Below are positions 44,382 through 56,252 of a DNA stretch of 64,000 bases, in pieces. Position numbers and translations under genes: made by a program. The stretch is taken from assembly GCA_023213395.1 (NCBI GenBank), contig CM041465.1:176335741-176399740 (forward strand), in the 5' to 3' direction. The DNA comes from Cycas panzhihuaensis (lineage: Eukaryota; Cycadophyta). Numbering within the stretch: the stretch's first letter is position 1; each line of letters begins with the position of its first letter. Below the pieces are notes generated by a model that was given only the letters and a program-made list of their open reading frames with translations, did no database searches and was not told the origin of the DNA.

Positions 44382-45797
44382 TGCCCAAGCAGTGTGAGGT
44401 AGGTGCAGAGGTGGGCTAAACCATAAAGAGGCTAAGAGAGTCACTATAGAAGTAATGTTTTAATAAAACTAATACCTAGTCATCAACACCTATCGAAGAG
44501 GTCAAGCCACAAGATATAAAGGGCAAGTCATGTAATGATCCTAAGCATCAACAATGGGGTATTCATAGGGTAGGGTCCTCTAGTCATTGACCATGGAGAA
44601 CTAAGGCATCCACAGTGACTAGGGACATGTAGGAATCATCATAGGCACCCTTGTCTAAGCCATAGGTATGACCACCCTAAGCCCACGTAAAATCATAGTA
44701 GAAGAATGATACAGTGACTAGTAAAATAGCATCTGATATAAATAAAATATGTGATAATGGAGGGGGAGCCAAAAGTGCTTAATAGCTTAGTAGGATGAAT
44801 AAAGGGGTAGCACAAAGAACTAGAGAGTTAACAATAAGGTCAAAGGGAGTCAAACAACTATAAAAAGTTAAGTTGAAGGTGTAAATAAGACATAGGAAGG
44901 GAATAGCAAATGCAGTAAAGATAGTAAAAAATGGGAGGTCAAATGGTATTTGGCATGTGGAGAGCTAGCGTGGGTACTAAATTGGTAATGAGGGTAAAAA
45001 AATAAATCTACAGATTATAAACACCAATAGAAGATGAGGTAGGTGATTTAGGGGCAAAAAGGCTCACCCAGAGAGGAAAAGGAGCCATCAATGTTGTGTA
45101 AAAAATGGCTGTGAAAAGGGAGCCATATGTGAGGAGGGTAATTAGTCCAAAATAGGTATGATAAGAGTATCAAGGTTGACCATCCTAGTAATTCCATCAT
45201 AAGGAAGTGAATGGGGGCCGAAATGACACCCAAACTAAAGAGGAGGGGCCCTCTATATATTTGAGTTTCTTAAGAATTTTAAATTTATTTTTACCATTTC
45301 TCATAGGATTTTCAAAGAAATTCCCTTTGCCCTATGTTTTTCTTTGACTTTACAAACTCACTATGGGAGATCTAACTATTAGATTATTAAGAAGAGGGAG
45401 TTGTAGGGACCATATTGACGCCATGGCCTTAATACACCTAGATCAATTATTAGATGTGCATAATTTTTGTTATTTTTTATATTTTTTCTCATATATTTTT
45501 AGTAGTTGGGCACAACCTAAATAGGAAAATGAGGTTAAATAGGGCCTGTTTGGCCCCTATTTTGGGCTAAACTAGGGCATCTTGGTACCTTGGTCTTGAT
45601 GGGCCCACTGTTGGGCTCTAAAAATTAATTTTTAGTCTGTTTTAGACATTATAGGGATAATTAGATATGTATCAATGCAAATATATATGGTACCATAAAT
45701 ATTACAATGGTATTGTAAATATGCTCAGAAAAAACTCATGGTACCATAGAGTTCTTTATGGTATCTATGGTATTGAGAAGTCATTATTCAACATTTT

Positions 45798-45843
<46 letters not shown>

Positions 45844-45956
45844 CTTTAAGATGTTTATTATGTTCATTTTAGATTTATTAGTTGGTAGTGGATAGACTTT
45901 TAGGACTTAATAACTAACATGTGGGGATTTTTATATGTGCTTTGCAAGTTGTTATT
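43871..45956 (-). other. Gyp-3 spacer with microsatellites and palindrome remnant
   Basis: No recognisable gene. (AT)n at 44338-44369 is followed by (AC)n to 44382; a pyrimidine-rich tract lies at 44246-44322; a second (TA)n lies at 45800-45842. The stretch 45676-45776 has repeated GGTACCATA and TATGGTA words, the decayed form of the GCGGTA palindromes in Gyp-1 and Gyp-2. The open frame at 44031-44444 runs through the AT/AC repeat and is not a gene. Confidence 0.55.
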
Positions 45957-47430
45957 GTGAAAACATAGGTATGCTTATGTTGGGCCTAGTAGAGCTTATG
46001 ATGACACAAGATCAAGAGGTGTTATAGAGCTGTGGACTATTAAGGATCATCAAAATGCACTAGTATGTGTCAGATCAGGCCCTCCTTGTAGGCATAGTGT
46101 CATACTAGGATAAGAGGAGGTAGGTTTTTCACCTGCTAATGGTGGGGGCTTCAACAATCACAACCAATAATGTTAGGAGGATCCTAAGGTTATTAATGAG
46201 GGGAGTACCTCCTAAGCTAGAGGTTTTACCCAGCACTGAGGATGTCCATCAAGCAGCTGCGAGAATTTTCTATAGTAAGGAGTGCTAGGATATGTGAGGA
46301 GGAAAGATGAGGAGGATTATGACTACAGTTATTCCTCATATGAGGAAGCTTATTATGTTTACCATTCTATTTTAGATATCCCAAGAACATAACCATTGAG
46401 GTCCTAGGAGGACTGATTGGTGTTATATATTGATGCAAGGAGGGAGAGAGGCTAGACTGGGCGACCCTTATAGTATCTAATAAATAAGACCAATTAGACC
46501 ATCTTTGAGTAGTAGGGCAAGGTGGATTCTCCTATTACTCCATTTTGTAGTGCTAGTTCTTTGATCACTTTTGCAAAGTGGGACCTATTGTAGGGCCACA
46601 ATCGGTAGCATTGAGTGGAACTTTGATCCATAAATGGCCTTCATATTTTAGGAGCTTGGGAGAGCTAAAGTAGGTTTATCAGACTTCCCTAGAGCTATTG
46701 ACCCTCAATGATTATATGTGGTGTCCCTTTTAGGGTGTCCACTGGGATAAAAATGAGGATGGATACAGAGGCACAATAAGTGAGATAGTAGAGGGTAAAG
46801 AGGAGAAGGAAGAGGAAGATAAGACCACCATAGAGGATGAGGAGGCTACCAGAGAAGAGGAGACATATGATGTCAGACATCCTAGAGAGGGCTCTACAAA
46901 GACATTGCTAGCCTGGAGGAGGGCTGAACCAATCCTAAAGAGGACTCTGCAAAGACATTCCCACATAGTAACATACACTCCTCTACTTCGAGTGAGAGAG
47001 ATGTGGGTTATAGAGGTATATGAGCTTTGTTCTAAATGGGATTAGTCCTAGATGAGAGGGTCTACTTCTAGGTTGAGTGGGATTAGTTAGAGGTGGAGAG
47101 GACCCAACTATGGGCCTCGATGAGGGAGTTGGAGGCATGAGGATCTAAGGTAGTTCCCTAATTATAACCACATCTATATAGATGGATAGTGGCATGGAGG
47201 TATAGATTTCCATACTTAAGGTGTAGCTTCAAGATGAATAGGTAAAGAGGGATTAAATCTAGGAGAGGTATGATTAACTAGTGGAGTAGATAGTAGCCTG
47301 CTCTTTCAGGGCTCATACCACAATGATGATGCAGTGGTGTCAAAGGGAGGAGGGCCACTCGTAGGACAAGGGGAGTGAGCCCATGCTATCACAATGGTTG
47401 AGGAGGAGCATGGGGGATATATGGACCTCG
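45957..47430 (+). pseudogene. Gyp-3 antisense PMD-like remnant
   Basis: Plus strand, opposite to the element. It aligns with Gyp-2 from 18340: the first exon residues ENIGMLMLG, then LLVGIVSY, a VFHL word and VRRILRLL where the PMD core is expected (46080-46210), then the GLGDPYS/WATL region (46450), a run of acidic codons at 46745-46870 like the acidic linker, and a C-terminal helix region (46970-47150). Many stops. It shows that the antisense capture predates the split of these three elements. Confidence 0.65.
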
Positions 47431-48199
47431 GAGAGAAGGCCATAGTTGGGAGACAGTACCCCTTGAGGTCATGGGGGGTTAGTTGTGCCTTATATTTTGT
47501 AGAGGAAAGCTGGGCCTTGAGGGATATAGAATTTGTATATATGGTTATACACTCCTACAAGGATCCTAGCTTCCTCATGGGATGTAGTATCCTTATCTAC
47601 TTTGTACTTCATTTTTGTGTATGTGTGTGTGTGCATGTGTATGTATGTGTATATGCATGTGGAGGCCAATTGGTATCCCAACATTCTTTTTATATCTCTT
47701 GTGTACCCATTATATGGATATATCTTTGCACATTTTATCATTCCTACATGTATATGTACTTATTTTATATATGCTTAACTTTGCATCTATCTATTATATA
47801 TGGCATCATAATTCACACACTAAGCACATACACATCATCCATATGAAATGACATCCTGTGTTAAGCACTAGTTTATACTCATGGAGGAGTCCCACACCCC
47901 TATTATAAGGTTGATGTCATCATTGGCCAAGAATGGTATGAGATGGACCTTGGTGAGGCATCTACTAAAGAGATAATGACAATAAAGTGGAGGTAGTTTA
48001 GGCTCATTTTAGACTAAGGAAAGGAATGAGGGAGTATTTTAGTGTTATGTCCCCTTGTGCGGGGTGCCTAGGCTTATAAATGGGAATATCCTAGGCTCAT
48101 TTTGGAGTGGGGGTTGGTAATTTAAGTTGATACAAAAGTAAAGTGGTAGTTTAGTCTCATATTAGAGTATCATTTATATACCCCCTACATTGGAGGGCC
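47431..48199 (-). other. Gyp-3 post-integrase spacer
   Basis: Equivalent to 20240-20945 of Gyp-2. It holds a GT-rich tract (47613-47660) at the place where Gyp-2 has (TA)n, followed by CAATTGGTATCCC like AATTGGAACCCC in Gyp-2. Three copies of a GTAGTTTAGGCTCAT-type word lie at about 47993, 48090 and 48153. No gene is seen; the open frame at 47394-47846 crosses the GT tract and lacks homologues. Confidence 0.55.
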
Positions 48200-48625
48200 A
48201 TAAGGTCAATTATATAATCTCTTAAGGAATTGCCCATTAATAGCCTTTTCAAACTCAAAGCCTTCTACTGTAGTAATCTAGTATACACCATTGTTCAAGG
48301 TTTCAATGACCATAAAAGGGCCTGCCCATTTGGGGCCAAATTTGGATAAGCAATCATATAGATATTTTACCTTGAGGACTTAATCCTTAGGGACTACAGG
48401 TCCTGGTGAGAGATGTTTATCATGTATCTTTTAGGCTTTAGCCTTAGATGCTAGGTTAACTTAATATGCAACAAGGTTAGCTTGATAACAGATGGGCTTG
48501 ACGTCACCACTCTTCATCTAAAAAATCTTTAAGTGAGACCCTCAAGGAAAGGATTTTAACTTCAAGGGGTAACACTACTTTCAATTTATAAACTAGGGAG
48601 AATGGCATCATACTGATAGTTGTCT
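48200..48625 (-). pseudogene. int: Gyp-3 integrase, C-terminal part
   Basis: Nucleotide-level match to Gyp-2 20955-21370 (for example AAGGAATTGCCCATTAATA, and the 3' end equivalent of GRLIKFKPR at about 48320). Broken by stops. The gene is cut by Cop-4 at the TGATG site and resumes at 56253. Confidence 0.75.
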
Positions 48626-48630
48626 TGATG

Positions 48631-48927
48631 TGAAAAGTGTGGATCTATCCTTCATCTCCATGTACTAAACACAAAGGCAAATATGGGAGCAAGAGAGACT
48701 TGAGAGAAAGAAAGTAGCTCACATAAAATGGGGAGATAAGAATGAATCTCCTCCATTAAGCTTTACTTTTATATTGAGAGAGGGAGTATTAGGGTTAAGT
48801 GAAATGAAATTATACATAATACACATGAAAGTGCATTTCACTTAAGTGATCTAATTTAAAGTTCACTTAAGACCCTTTTTCGAAATAATCAACTAATGTA
48901 ATGACCTTATGTCATTAACTCTTTTCA
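48631..48927 (-). repeat. Cop-4 3' LTR
   Basis: Pairs with 55952-56247. It is preceded (in element direction) by the polypurine tract TTAAGGGGGAGAT at 48940-48928. Confidence 0.95.
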
Positions 48928-49360
48928 ATCTCCCCCTTAATGGTAGAAGGTCATTTCATCCTATTTTATTCTATCCTATGAGGTCTTCATTTGAGCCTCT
49001 TATAAAGCAACCTACTATGACACGTTTGTGGGAAACCCTCATTGGGAAGAAAACCCACAAATTTTCTAATCTACTAACCTGGATCAGGTAGCTCTTTAAA
49101 TATAGCCAGATAGCCAATCAATACAATGAATTTTATAGCTAAAATCTACTGAGTCTCCATATACCATTTGGTCATCCCCCATGCCCTTTCAGGTTTTCAC
49201 AGGTTCTAATTTTCCAAAATGATACAACCCTTATCCTTTCACATCCACATGGGGTTTTCACGAATGGGATAGAGTAGAGACTTACTCTTATCCTTCCGCG
49301 CCCACAAGGGGTTTTCACGAATGAGACAGAGTATGATAGTCCTATTGTCATCTCCTTCAA
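48928..49360 (-). other. Cop-4 3' untranslated region and polypurine tract
   Basis: Polypurine tract at 48928-48940. Two imperfect 62-base units at about 49220-49345 each contain CGTGAAAACCCC (minus) and a GGATAAG word; they also sit in Cop-1 and Cop-3. A short frame over them is repetitive and not called as a gene. Confidence 0.75.
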
Positions 49361-50060
49361 TCAGTTAGAGATGGAGGCCCCAAGGTTGAGTGGCTTTCGG
49401 AACTGTTCAAACTTCACCCTCTTTAGTGGTTTGGTGAAGATATCGGCCACTTGATCTGCTGTGGGGTAGTACTCTAGTTGAATTGTGCCATCATGAACTA
49501 GTTCTCTAATCCTATGGATTTTTGTACTTATATGTTTGGTACGATCATGAAATATAGGATTTTTAGCCATCTGAATTGTAGATTAATTATCTACATGTAA
49601 GCTAGTAGAACTTGTTTGGGTGGTATTTAATGTATTCAATAATTTTCTAAGCCATATCACCTCCTTGCTTGTCTCAAAAGTAGCAATGTACTCAACTTCG
49701 ACAGTTGAGTCTACAACTATCTTCTGCCATCTGGATCTCCATGATATTGGTGCTATTCCAAGAAATGTTACGTACCTAAATGTAGATCTTCTTGTGTCTT
49801 TATCTTCGGTAAAGTCTGAGTCTATGTATGCATAAAGTTTAAATTCTGCATTGGGTTCATACAACAGACCATATTTGCTAGTTATCTTTAGGTACCTCAA
49901 CACTCGTATTGTAGCTTGCCAATGATTCTACTTAGGATTTGTCATGAATATTACAAGAATACCAACATAGTGTGTAATATCTGGCCTTATGTTGATAGTA
50001 TAGATGAGACTACCTACAAGTTACCTGTAGAGTGTTGCATCTGCCTCCCTATTGTCACAA
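49361..50060 (-). pseudogene. rh: Cop-4 RNase H and pol C-terminus (broken)
   Basis: Copia RNase H: LRYLKITSKYGLLYEPN (about 49900), YIDSDFTEDKD (catalytic strand, about 49830-49800), VEVEYIATFETSKEVIWLRKLL (about 49705-49640), VDN (about 49585), then a TAA, MAKNPIFHDRTKHI, and the end DIFTKPLKRVKFEQF. The final codons to 49361 extend a little past the usual end. Confidence 0.88.
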
Positions 50061-51050
50061 TGAACTAAGAGTTTAATATTAGGCTCCATAGGTGTATCCA
50101 CTAGTTGAGCACCTTCTAATTAAAACTTTGTTAGAAGATCATTGATATATTTTTCTTGGGAGAGAAAGATTTTTCCATCCTTTTGAGTTACTTCAATTCC
50201 CAAGTAATATTTCATCAACCTGAGGTCAGACAATTCAAAAGTTTTAGCAAGGTCCTTCTTTAGCTGGCTGATTACCTATTCATTATTCCCCGTTATGAGC
50301 ATATCATCCACAAAGATTAAGAGGTAAGTGACTTTATCATTTTGGCGCTTGGTGAATAATGTTGCATCAATATCTTGATAGTCATAAACCTCATATCCAA
50401 GTTGCCTCATTCTTTCAGACAACTTGGTAAACCAAGCACGTGGGGCTTGCTTTAGGCCATACAAGGACTTTTTGAGCCTACAAACTTTATGCTTCTGATC
50501 GTCAATCTCGTATCCTTTTGGCTGAGCCATATAAATTTCTTCTTTAAGGTCCCCATTGAGAAATACAGTCTTAACATCGAGTTGGTGGATTTTTCAACCC
50601 AATTGAGTAGCTAAGGCTATAAGAGTTCTGATTGTAGGCCATTTGGTTGTAGGAGTAAAGATTTCAGTGTAGTCAATGCCTTTCCTTTGCGTGAATCCTT
50701 TTGCTACCAACCTCACCTTATGTTTTTCTAGGGTGCCATCTAATCTATACTTGTTTTTGAACACCCATTTATTTTGAACTACCTTTCTTCCAAGTGGTAG
50801 ATCAACAAGCTCCCATGTGCCATTCTTAATAAGAGATTGATACTCTTCATTTATGGCATTTCTCCAAGTTGCATGCTTTACAGCTTCTTGGTATGTTAGG
50901 GGCTCTTCATTAAGAGTAAGATGCAGTTCTATTGGTTTAAGCTCAACGGAAAGTGATTCAGGCATCCTTGCTCTATGGGCACTTCTAGTGTTATTTTTGC
51001 CTACCTCATCTGGTCACATGTCCTTGTGTAGCTGGTAGGCTTCACGAAAA
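50061..51050 (-). pseudogene. rt: Cop-4 reverse transcriptase (broken)
   Basis: Copia RT: EEYQSLIKNGTWELVDLP (about 50850), VQNKWVFKNKYRLDGTL, KGFTQRKGIDYTEIF, a HQLDVKTVFLNGDLKEEIYM segment cut off by one TGA just before it (about 50596), KSLYGLKQAPRAWF (about 50480-50430), and the active site FVDDM (about 50300-50315). It is the best preserved RT of the window, with two open stretches (50965-50594, 50530-50276). Confidence 0.92.
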
Positions 51051-52420
51051 CCTCAAGTTGGGAATGAGGTTTTCATTTCCACAACCTCTTGATCTCTATT
51101 TTGATCCTGGAAAGGATCATGAGAAATATTTGACATAGAGGAAGTTGACGATGTTGGAGAAGAAGGGCCAGCCATAAATGTTGGAGAAGATGATCCTTCT
51201 ACTATGGCTTTGCCTTTGTCAACTTGGTTATTCATAAATGATGGTGCTGTATGTGTACACATTAGCTTGGAGTAATAGCTTGTATCCTTCGAGGCTCTAT
51301 TATCAGATTCTAAGATTTTGAGCAACTATTCAGCATCTCCCCCCCTAAATTTTGGAATCTGGACATCAAATTTAGTGGCATCATTAAATCAGTATGAAGG
51401 CATCTTGGAGTCAAGTCTAAGTAATTGATCTTCAGTCTCTACAAAGATAACATCTCTAGTGATGATGATTTTATGCTCTGAAGGTATAAAAACCTTGTAT
51501 CCCTTTTTATCCATAGGCTATCTAACAAAGATGCCTTTGATGGCTCTATCTTGAAGCTTATTTCTATGTTCCTGTAAAATATGAGCATAATAAGTAGAGC
51601 CAAAAATTCTGAAGTGGGAGATAGAGGGGGTTTATCCATACTACATTTCACATGGAGAGGGGCCGAGCTTAGAGGGACTAATAGTGTTGATGCAATAAAC
51701 AGCAGTCCAGATAGCCTCAGCCCAAAGGTAGATAGGGACATTCTTATATACGAGCATAGCACGAGTCATATTCATGATGGTCCTATTTATGCACTCAACA
51801 ACTCTATTTTGCTAGGGTGTACCTACAATAGTGGTCTGATATTTGATTCCATGTTGACATAGGTACGATTCAAACTCATTAGATGTGTACTCGCCACCAT
51901 TATCAGTCTTGAGTATTTTGATCTTGAATCCAGATTCATTTTCCACACGGACCTTGAAAGCTTGAAACATAGAAAAAGCTTCATCTTTCTTTACAAGAAA
52001 AGCAACCCATACTTTCTTGGTAAAATCATCAATGAAAGTAATATAGTACCACTTCTATTTGAGAGAAGGGATAGGCATAGGACTGCATATATCTTAGTGT
52101 ACAAGCTGCAAAGGTTGGCTAGATTTCCACTGACTACGAGGAAAGGGTTGTCTTTGAGATTTAGTAATTATACATGCTTCATATTTAAAGGGCTTAGAGG
52201 GGAACTTAGGCAAACCAAGAAGAGTGTCTTATAGTTCTCTTAAATGATCAATTTTGATATGGCCCATACGAGCATGCCATAGAGCTGCTTGGGACAACTT
52301 TTGAGGAGTTAGGGTTGTGGTAAAAGCAAATTCATCATCAACATAGTTGGTTTTAGAGGATGGTAAGCCAGTTAGGTGAAAAAGTTTTCCATCAAGAATT
52401 CTAGTCATAACCACAGCATT
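51051..52420 (-). pseudogene. int: Cop-4 integrase with pre-integrase domain (broken)
   Basis: Pre-integrase ALWHARMGHIKIDHLREL (about 52290-52235). Core: a DNGGEY motif at about 51889-51906, then GTP followed by a TAG where Q/E is usual, NRVVECINRTIMNMTRAM (Glu about 51795), LWAEAIWTAVYCINT. C-terminal landmarks: FGSTYYAHI, DRAIKGIFVR, KGYKVFIPS. A Ser-rich linker with NISHDPFQDQNRDQE lies near 51110. Several stops. Confidence 0.88.
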
Positions 52421-53920
52421 TGAAGGAGGGTGAATGACATAGAGAGTTTGATTGTTTGCAGTTACACTTAGATCAAATCCACGAGAGATAAGGGTGGACA
52501 GGGAGAGCAGGTTCTACTTCAAAGTAGGAATATATAAAACATCGACAAGTGTAAAATCTAAAAGGCCTAGGAGCTTCAGGCAAACAGTTCCAAGTCCTTC
52601 AACTAGCTAAGATGATTTGTCAACCATGTATACAACACCATGAACTTCAGAGTCAAAATCTTGAAAGAACTGGTAATGATAAGTCATGTGTTGTATTGCT
52701 CCAGTATCCATGATCCACGATGAAGTATTTGAGGTAGCACTATTTGTAACTCCAAGTGGTGAAGATTAAAGTGAATAAGCATATCCACAATGGGCCTCAA
52801 TATACTTAGTGGATCTATCAACAACATTTGATGAAGTGGTCCCAATTCTTTGAAGGTGTGCATGAGCAAATTGCGTTCCACCAAAAGCATCTTCAAAAGA
52901 AGTATTATTAACATTATGTGCACCATGGCACTATTGATAACTTGGTAGTTTATTGGTGGTAATTCTATAATTTTTGGTATAATGTCCTTTTCTATTACAC
53001 CTTTGGCACACGATTGTTTGATTTCCAGTCCAAGTATTGGTTTGGTTGGATTATCTCTGATTACTGGATCTCGGTCCAGGTTGATTATTTTAGCCTTGGC
53101 CTTGAGACTATTTTTGTTAGAATTGAGGAGCCTATTGACTAAGAGGACATTGTCCTTGTTGTCTACCTCTTCCTCTTCCACGGGAATTACCACCTCTACT
53201 AGAGTATTGACCTTGATTTTTGGTGTAACAAAGATCTTCTTCCACTTCAAAAACATCATTAACTGGATCTGATATAGTGGCAAAGTTGGTATCAAAGGTC
53301 TTATCAAATTCAATAAACTTATCAACAAAATCCTCAAAGTTTAGGGTCTTTAAAGTGCCACTAAATTGAAGACTCCCCAATAGATTTTTATAATCTGGGA
53401 TATGGAGACATGACTAAATCAAGAAAGCCCATGTAATGCACTAAGTTTTAAAATCTTTATCAATGACTTGCTTGATTGGACAAAGGAGATTGATTGTCTC
53501 ACTTGCATGTCCTTTCTGCATTTTCAATTTGTTCATCTTCAACACTAAGTGAACAAATTCTAAGTCTGATTTAGTGTCAAAGTTCTTCTTAAGAACTTCA
53601 AGAACTTTCCATGCTGTATTATGTACAGCTTCATCAATGAGATTATGTAGGGAATAATCAGTGACAAGCAATATCCTTGCACAAATTTTATCATCATCAA
53701 GTTCCCATAGGTGTTTAGCTACAGCTTCAGTGGGAGGAGTTGGAGCACCTCCTGTTGAAGTAGTTGTGGTAGTTGTAGCTACAATAAGTGGTGTAGGCTG
53801 TAAGTGATCTCTCCATAGCCCTTCATACTTTACAACATTTCTAACACCAGTGAATCACATGTCCCAATTTTCTTTCCTTTTTAAAATGCAGTTCACATTT
53901 TGCTTGAACTGTAAAGACAT
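52421..53920 (-). pseudogene. gag-pro: Cop-4 gag and protease (broken)
   Basis: Starts at the ATG 53920-53918 (MSLQFKQNVN). Gag landmarks: ELDDDKICARILLVTDYSLHNLI (about 53705-53640), FVHLVLKMNKLKMQKGHA, LKTLNFEDFVDKFIEFDKTF, an RG-rich stretch SRGGNSRGRGRGRQQG (about 53190-53150), and a zinc knuckle C-x2-C-x4-H-x4-Y (about 53010-52967) with the last Cys as Tyr. Protease active site WIMDTGAIQHMT (about 52720-52685), where D-T-G is intact. Stops at about 53862, 53445 and 53132. Confidence 0.88.
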
Positions 53921-55951
53921 TGTGTCTTTTTAGGAGGGAAGAAATAAATAAGGGACTATAAAAGTGATGGCAATAAATGACCAATTACTATTTACAAATA
54001 GGAAATGTAATGAAGTAGTGTAGAAGAAGGAAGAAGAAGTGAGAATGGTTTCTCAAAGATGAAGGGAGCAACTTAGAGAAAAGTCGCCAACACTTGTGAC
54101 AAATATTAAGCTGACGTAGCAGGAATATGAGAAGCACCATGATAAAAATTGGCCACTAACACTTGTGGCAAATATTAATCTGACGTAGCAAGAATATGAT
54201 AAGCACTATGATTGTGATTACACTATGGATAACTTTTTATAAATAAGTAAGTGATCAATATACAAGATTGTAGGCCAATGTAGAAGTTGACATCATTAGG
54301 TTTACACAACTTGAAACTCAAATGTAGGATGTGTAATCAACCCAATAACCTCTAACTTGTGTCCAATGTGTAGTTGCAGTTGTTGAAGGGATGCCTAGGC
54401 TTCTAGTAGAATTAAGTTGGCCTTCACCTGCGATACCCACAATTGTATTTGGTGATGAAATCTAAGTCACAACGGAGCCCAAGTACTCCCAATCCTCACC
54501 CAGTTCACTAATGAGTAGCTATATACCTCCTCTAAAGAGTGGTACGTGCATACCCATGGATATAGAAGATATTGGATTGGGTATATTTTAATCTTGTATT
54601 AAAATTTCAGTTTTCTCGGTTGGTTATCAGGGTGATCCCTGATTGAGGCACGATGGTATGGCTAACCAAACTTCACCAATATTCTGGTTTAGTCCAGTCC
54701 CAACTTAAAACCCACACTTCCTTTATGGCACGGCATTCTACCAACCAAGGTATCTCAACCTTGGCGAGTGTGTGAATAGGTACAAGATGGCAGAAAATAG
54801 TGTATGTGATGTGTTCCTTTTAGGAAGAGTGAAAATAGTATCGAATTGCATCAAATGTACATTTAACTAAAAATAGAATGCTTGCTTGGAGTGCTTACTT
54901 AGAGTGCTTTTGGAGTGCTTGCTTGAAGTGTCTTTAGAGTGATGAAATAAAATGCCAATAAGTAAGTGAGAACACCAGATATTGCTCCAATCCAACTATT
55001 TTTTTTCACTTTTACAATGGGCTTTTAAGCCTTATAAAAAGAAGAAACAAATTTTCTTCACTTTTTTTTTTGTGTTAATATAAAAAAAAAATAGTCTTCA
55101 CTAAATCAACAATAACTTTCTCCCACGATGTCAAAATGGAGTGTTGGTTTTTATGCTGCAAACTAGACTCAGAGCTTCATCTTCAAAAAGTAGAATCAGG
55201 TCCAAATAAGTTCCAGAAAGTTTTTGACAGCCCCGCAAAGTTAGGAAATTATATTTTTCTAGAATTCTCACTAAAAATAACTAATGTTCACTAAAATAAC
55301 AATAACTTTCTCATACGACATCCAAATTAGGTGATAATTTTTGTGATAGAAAATAAACTCAGATCCCCATCTTTGACAATTAGAATCACTTCAATTGGAT
55401 ATCTGTAGAAGATTTTGCAGACCTGTGAAGTTTAGTAATCAAATTATATTTCTATAGAAATTTTAGCTTGCTAATATCTCATTAACACATGATACCATAT
55501 GAAATTTCCATCATTTTTGATCACCAGGATCCCAATATGGGTAAGGTGAGAGCATATAATAATAGATATTTTAAATGGCTTGAAATTCTTTAAAAATAAT
55601 AGGTAAAACCTCCCCTTACAATCATTTTTCTAAATGCTAGAAAATTTTCAGTAGCATTTCCCCTTGTTAAATGGACAAAAAGGGAAAAGAAAAAGGAAGA
55701 ATGAGATAGCATGAATGGCCAGCAAAGGATTGGAATCCTTAGGCCTTACAACTCCTTATATTATGCTTCCAAACTTGTAAGAGAGAAAGGAAAAGTAAAC
55801 AATATAAAATATGCTATCATAATAACTTGAAAATATTTCTAAGTTTACTTTCACAATCTCCTTCACCACATGGATTGTGGGGGAGAAGGAAGTGATGGCT
55901 CCATTGTAAGTGCAAGTGGGGAATATGAAGGAAGTAAGCTCTGATACCACA
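53921..55951 (-). repeat. Cop-4 leader and primer binding site
   Basis: Two kilobases. The primer site TGGTATCAGAGC (minus, about 55949-55938) is an exact copy of the canonical plant initiator tRNA-Met site. The leader is collinear with that of Cop-1 and Cop-2, including the tandem duplication and the 24-base repeat (54880-54945). No gene is seen in it. Confidence 0.85.
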
Positions 55952-56247
55952 TGAAAAGAGTGGATCTATCCTTCATCTCCATGTACTAAACACAAAGGCA
56001 AACATAGGAGCAAGAGAGACTTGAGAGAAAGAAAAAGCTCTCACAAAATAGGGAGGTAAGAATGAATCTCCTCCATTGAGCTTTACTTTTATATTGAGAG
56101 AGGGAGCATTAGGGTTAGGCAAAATGAAATTATACATAATGCATATGAAAGTTCATTTCACTTAAGTGATCTAATTTAAAGTTCACTTAAGACCCATTTT
56201 TGAAATAATCAACTAATATAATGACCTTATGTCATTAACCCTTTTCA
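55952..56247 (-). repeat. Cop-4 5' LTR
   Basis: 296 bp, TGAAAAG at 56247 to CTTTTCA at 55952. A TATA box TATAAAAG reads from 56093 to 56086 on the minus strand, so U3 is about 155 bp and the start site lies near 56060. Confidence 0.95.
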
Positions 56248-56252
56248 TGATG

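Larger units (their letters stand above)
48631..56247 (-). mobile_element. Cop-4: complete Ty1/copia element inside Gyp-3 integrase
   Basis: 7617 bp on the minus strand with a perfect 5-bp duplication TGATG (48626-48630 and 56248-56252). Two LTRs of 297 and 296 bp, perfect inverted tips TGAAAAG/CTTTTCA, intact primer site, leader, gag, PR, INT, RT, RNase H and polypurine tract. Same family as Cop-1 to Cop-3. The LTRs differ at roughly 20 positions by eye, so the insertion is not recent. Stops in gag and pol make it non-functional by itself. Confidence 0.95.

Noticed and set aside
44031-44444. 137-codon minus-strand frame with a tyrosine/isoleucine run
   Set aside because: It reads through the (AT)n/(AC)n and T-rich tracts; there is no counterpart in Gyp-1 or Gyp-2.
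47394-47846. 150-codon plus-strand frame, cysteine- and valine-rich
   Set aside because: Its centre is the GT-rich tract behind the PMD remnant; no homologous frame exists in the other elements.
52684-53337. 217-codon minus-strand frame over Cop-4 gag
   Set aside because: It is a frame-shifted reading of gag; the real frame gives the zinc knuckle and the MDTGA protease motif, while this one is Leu/Ile-rich without domains.
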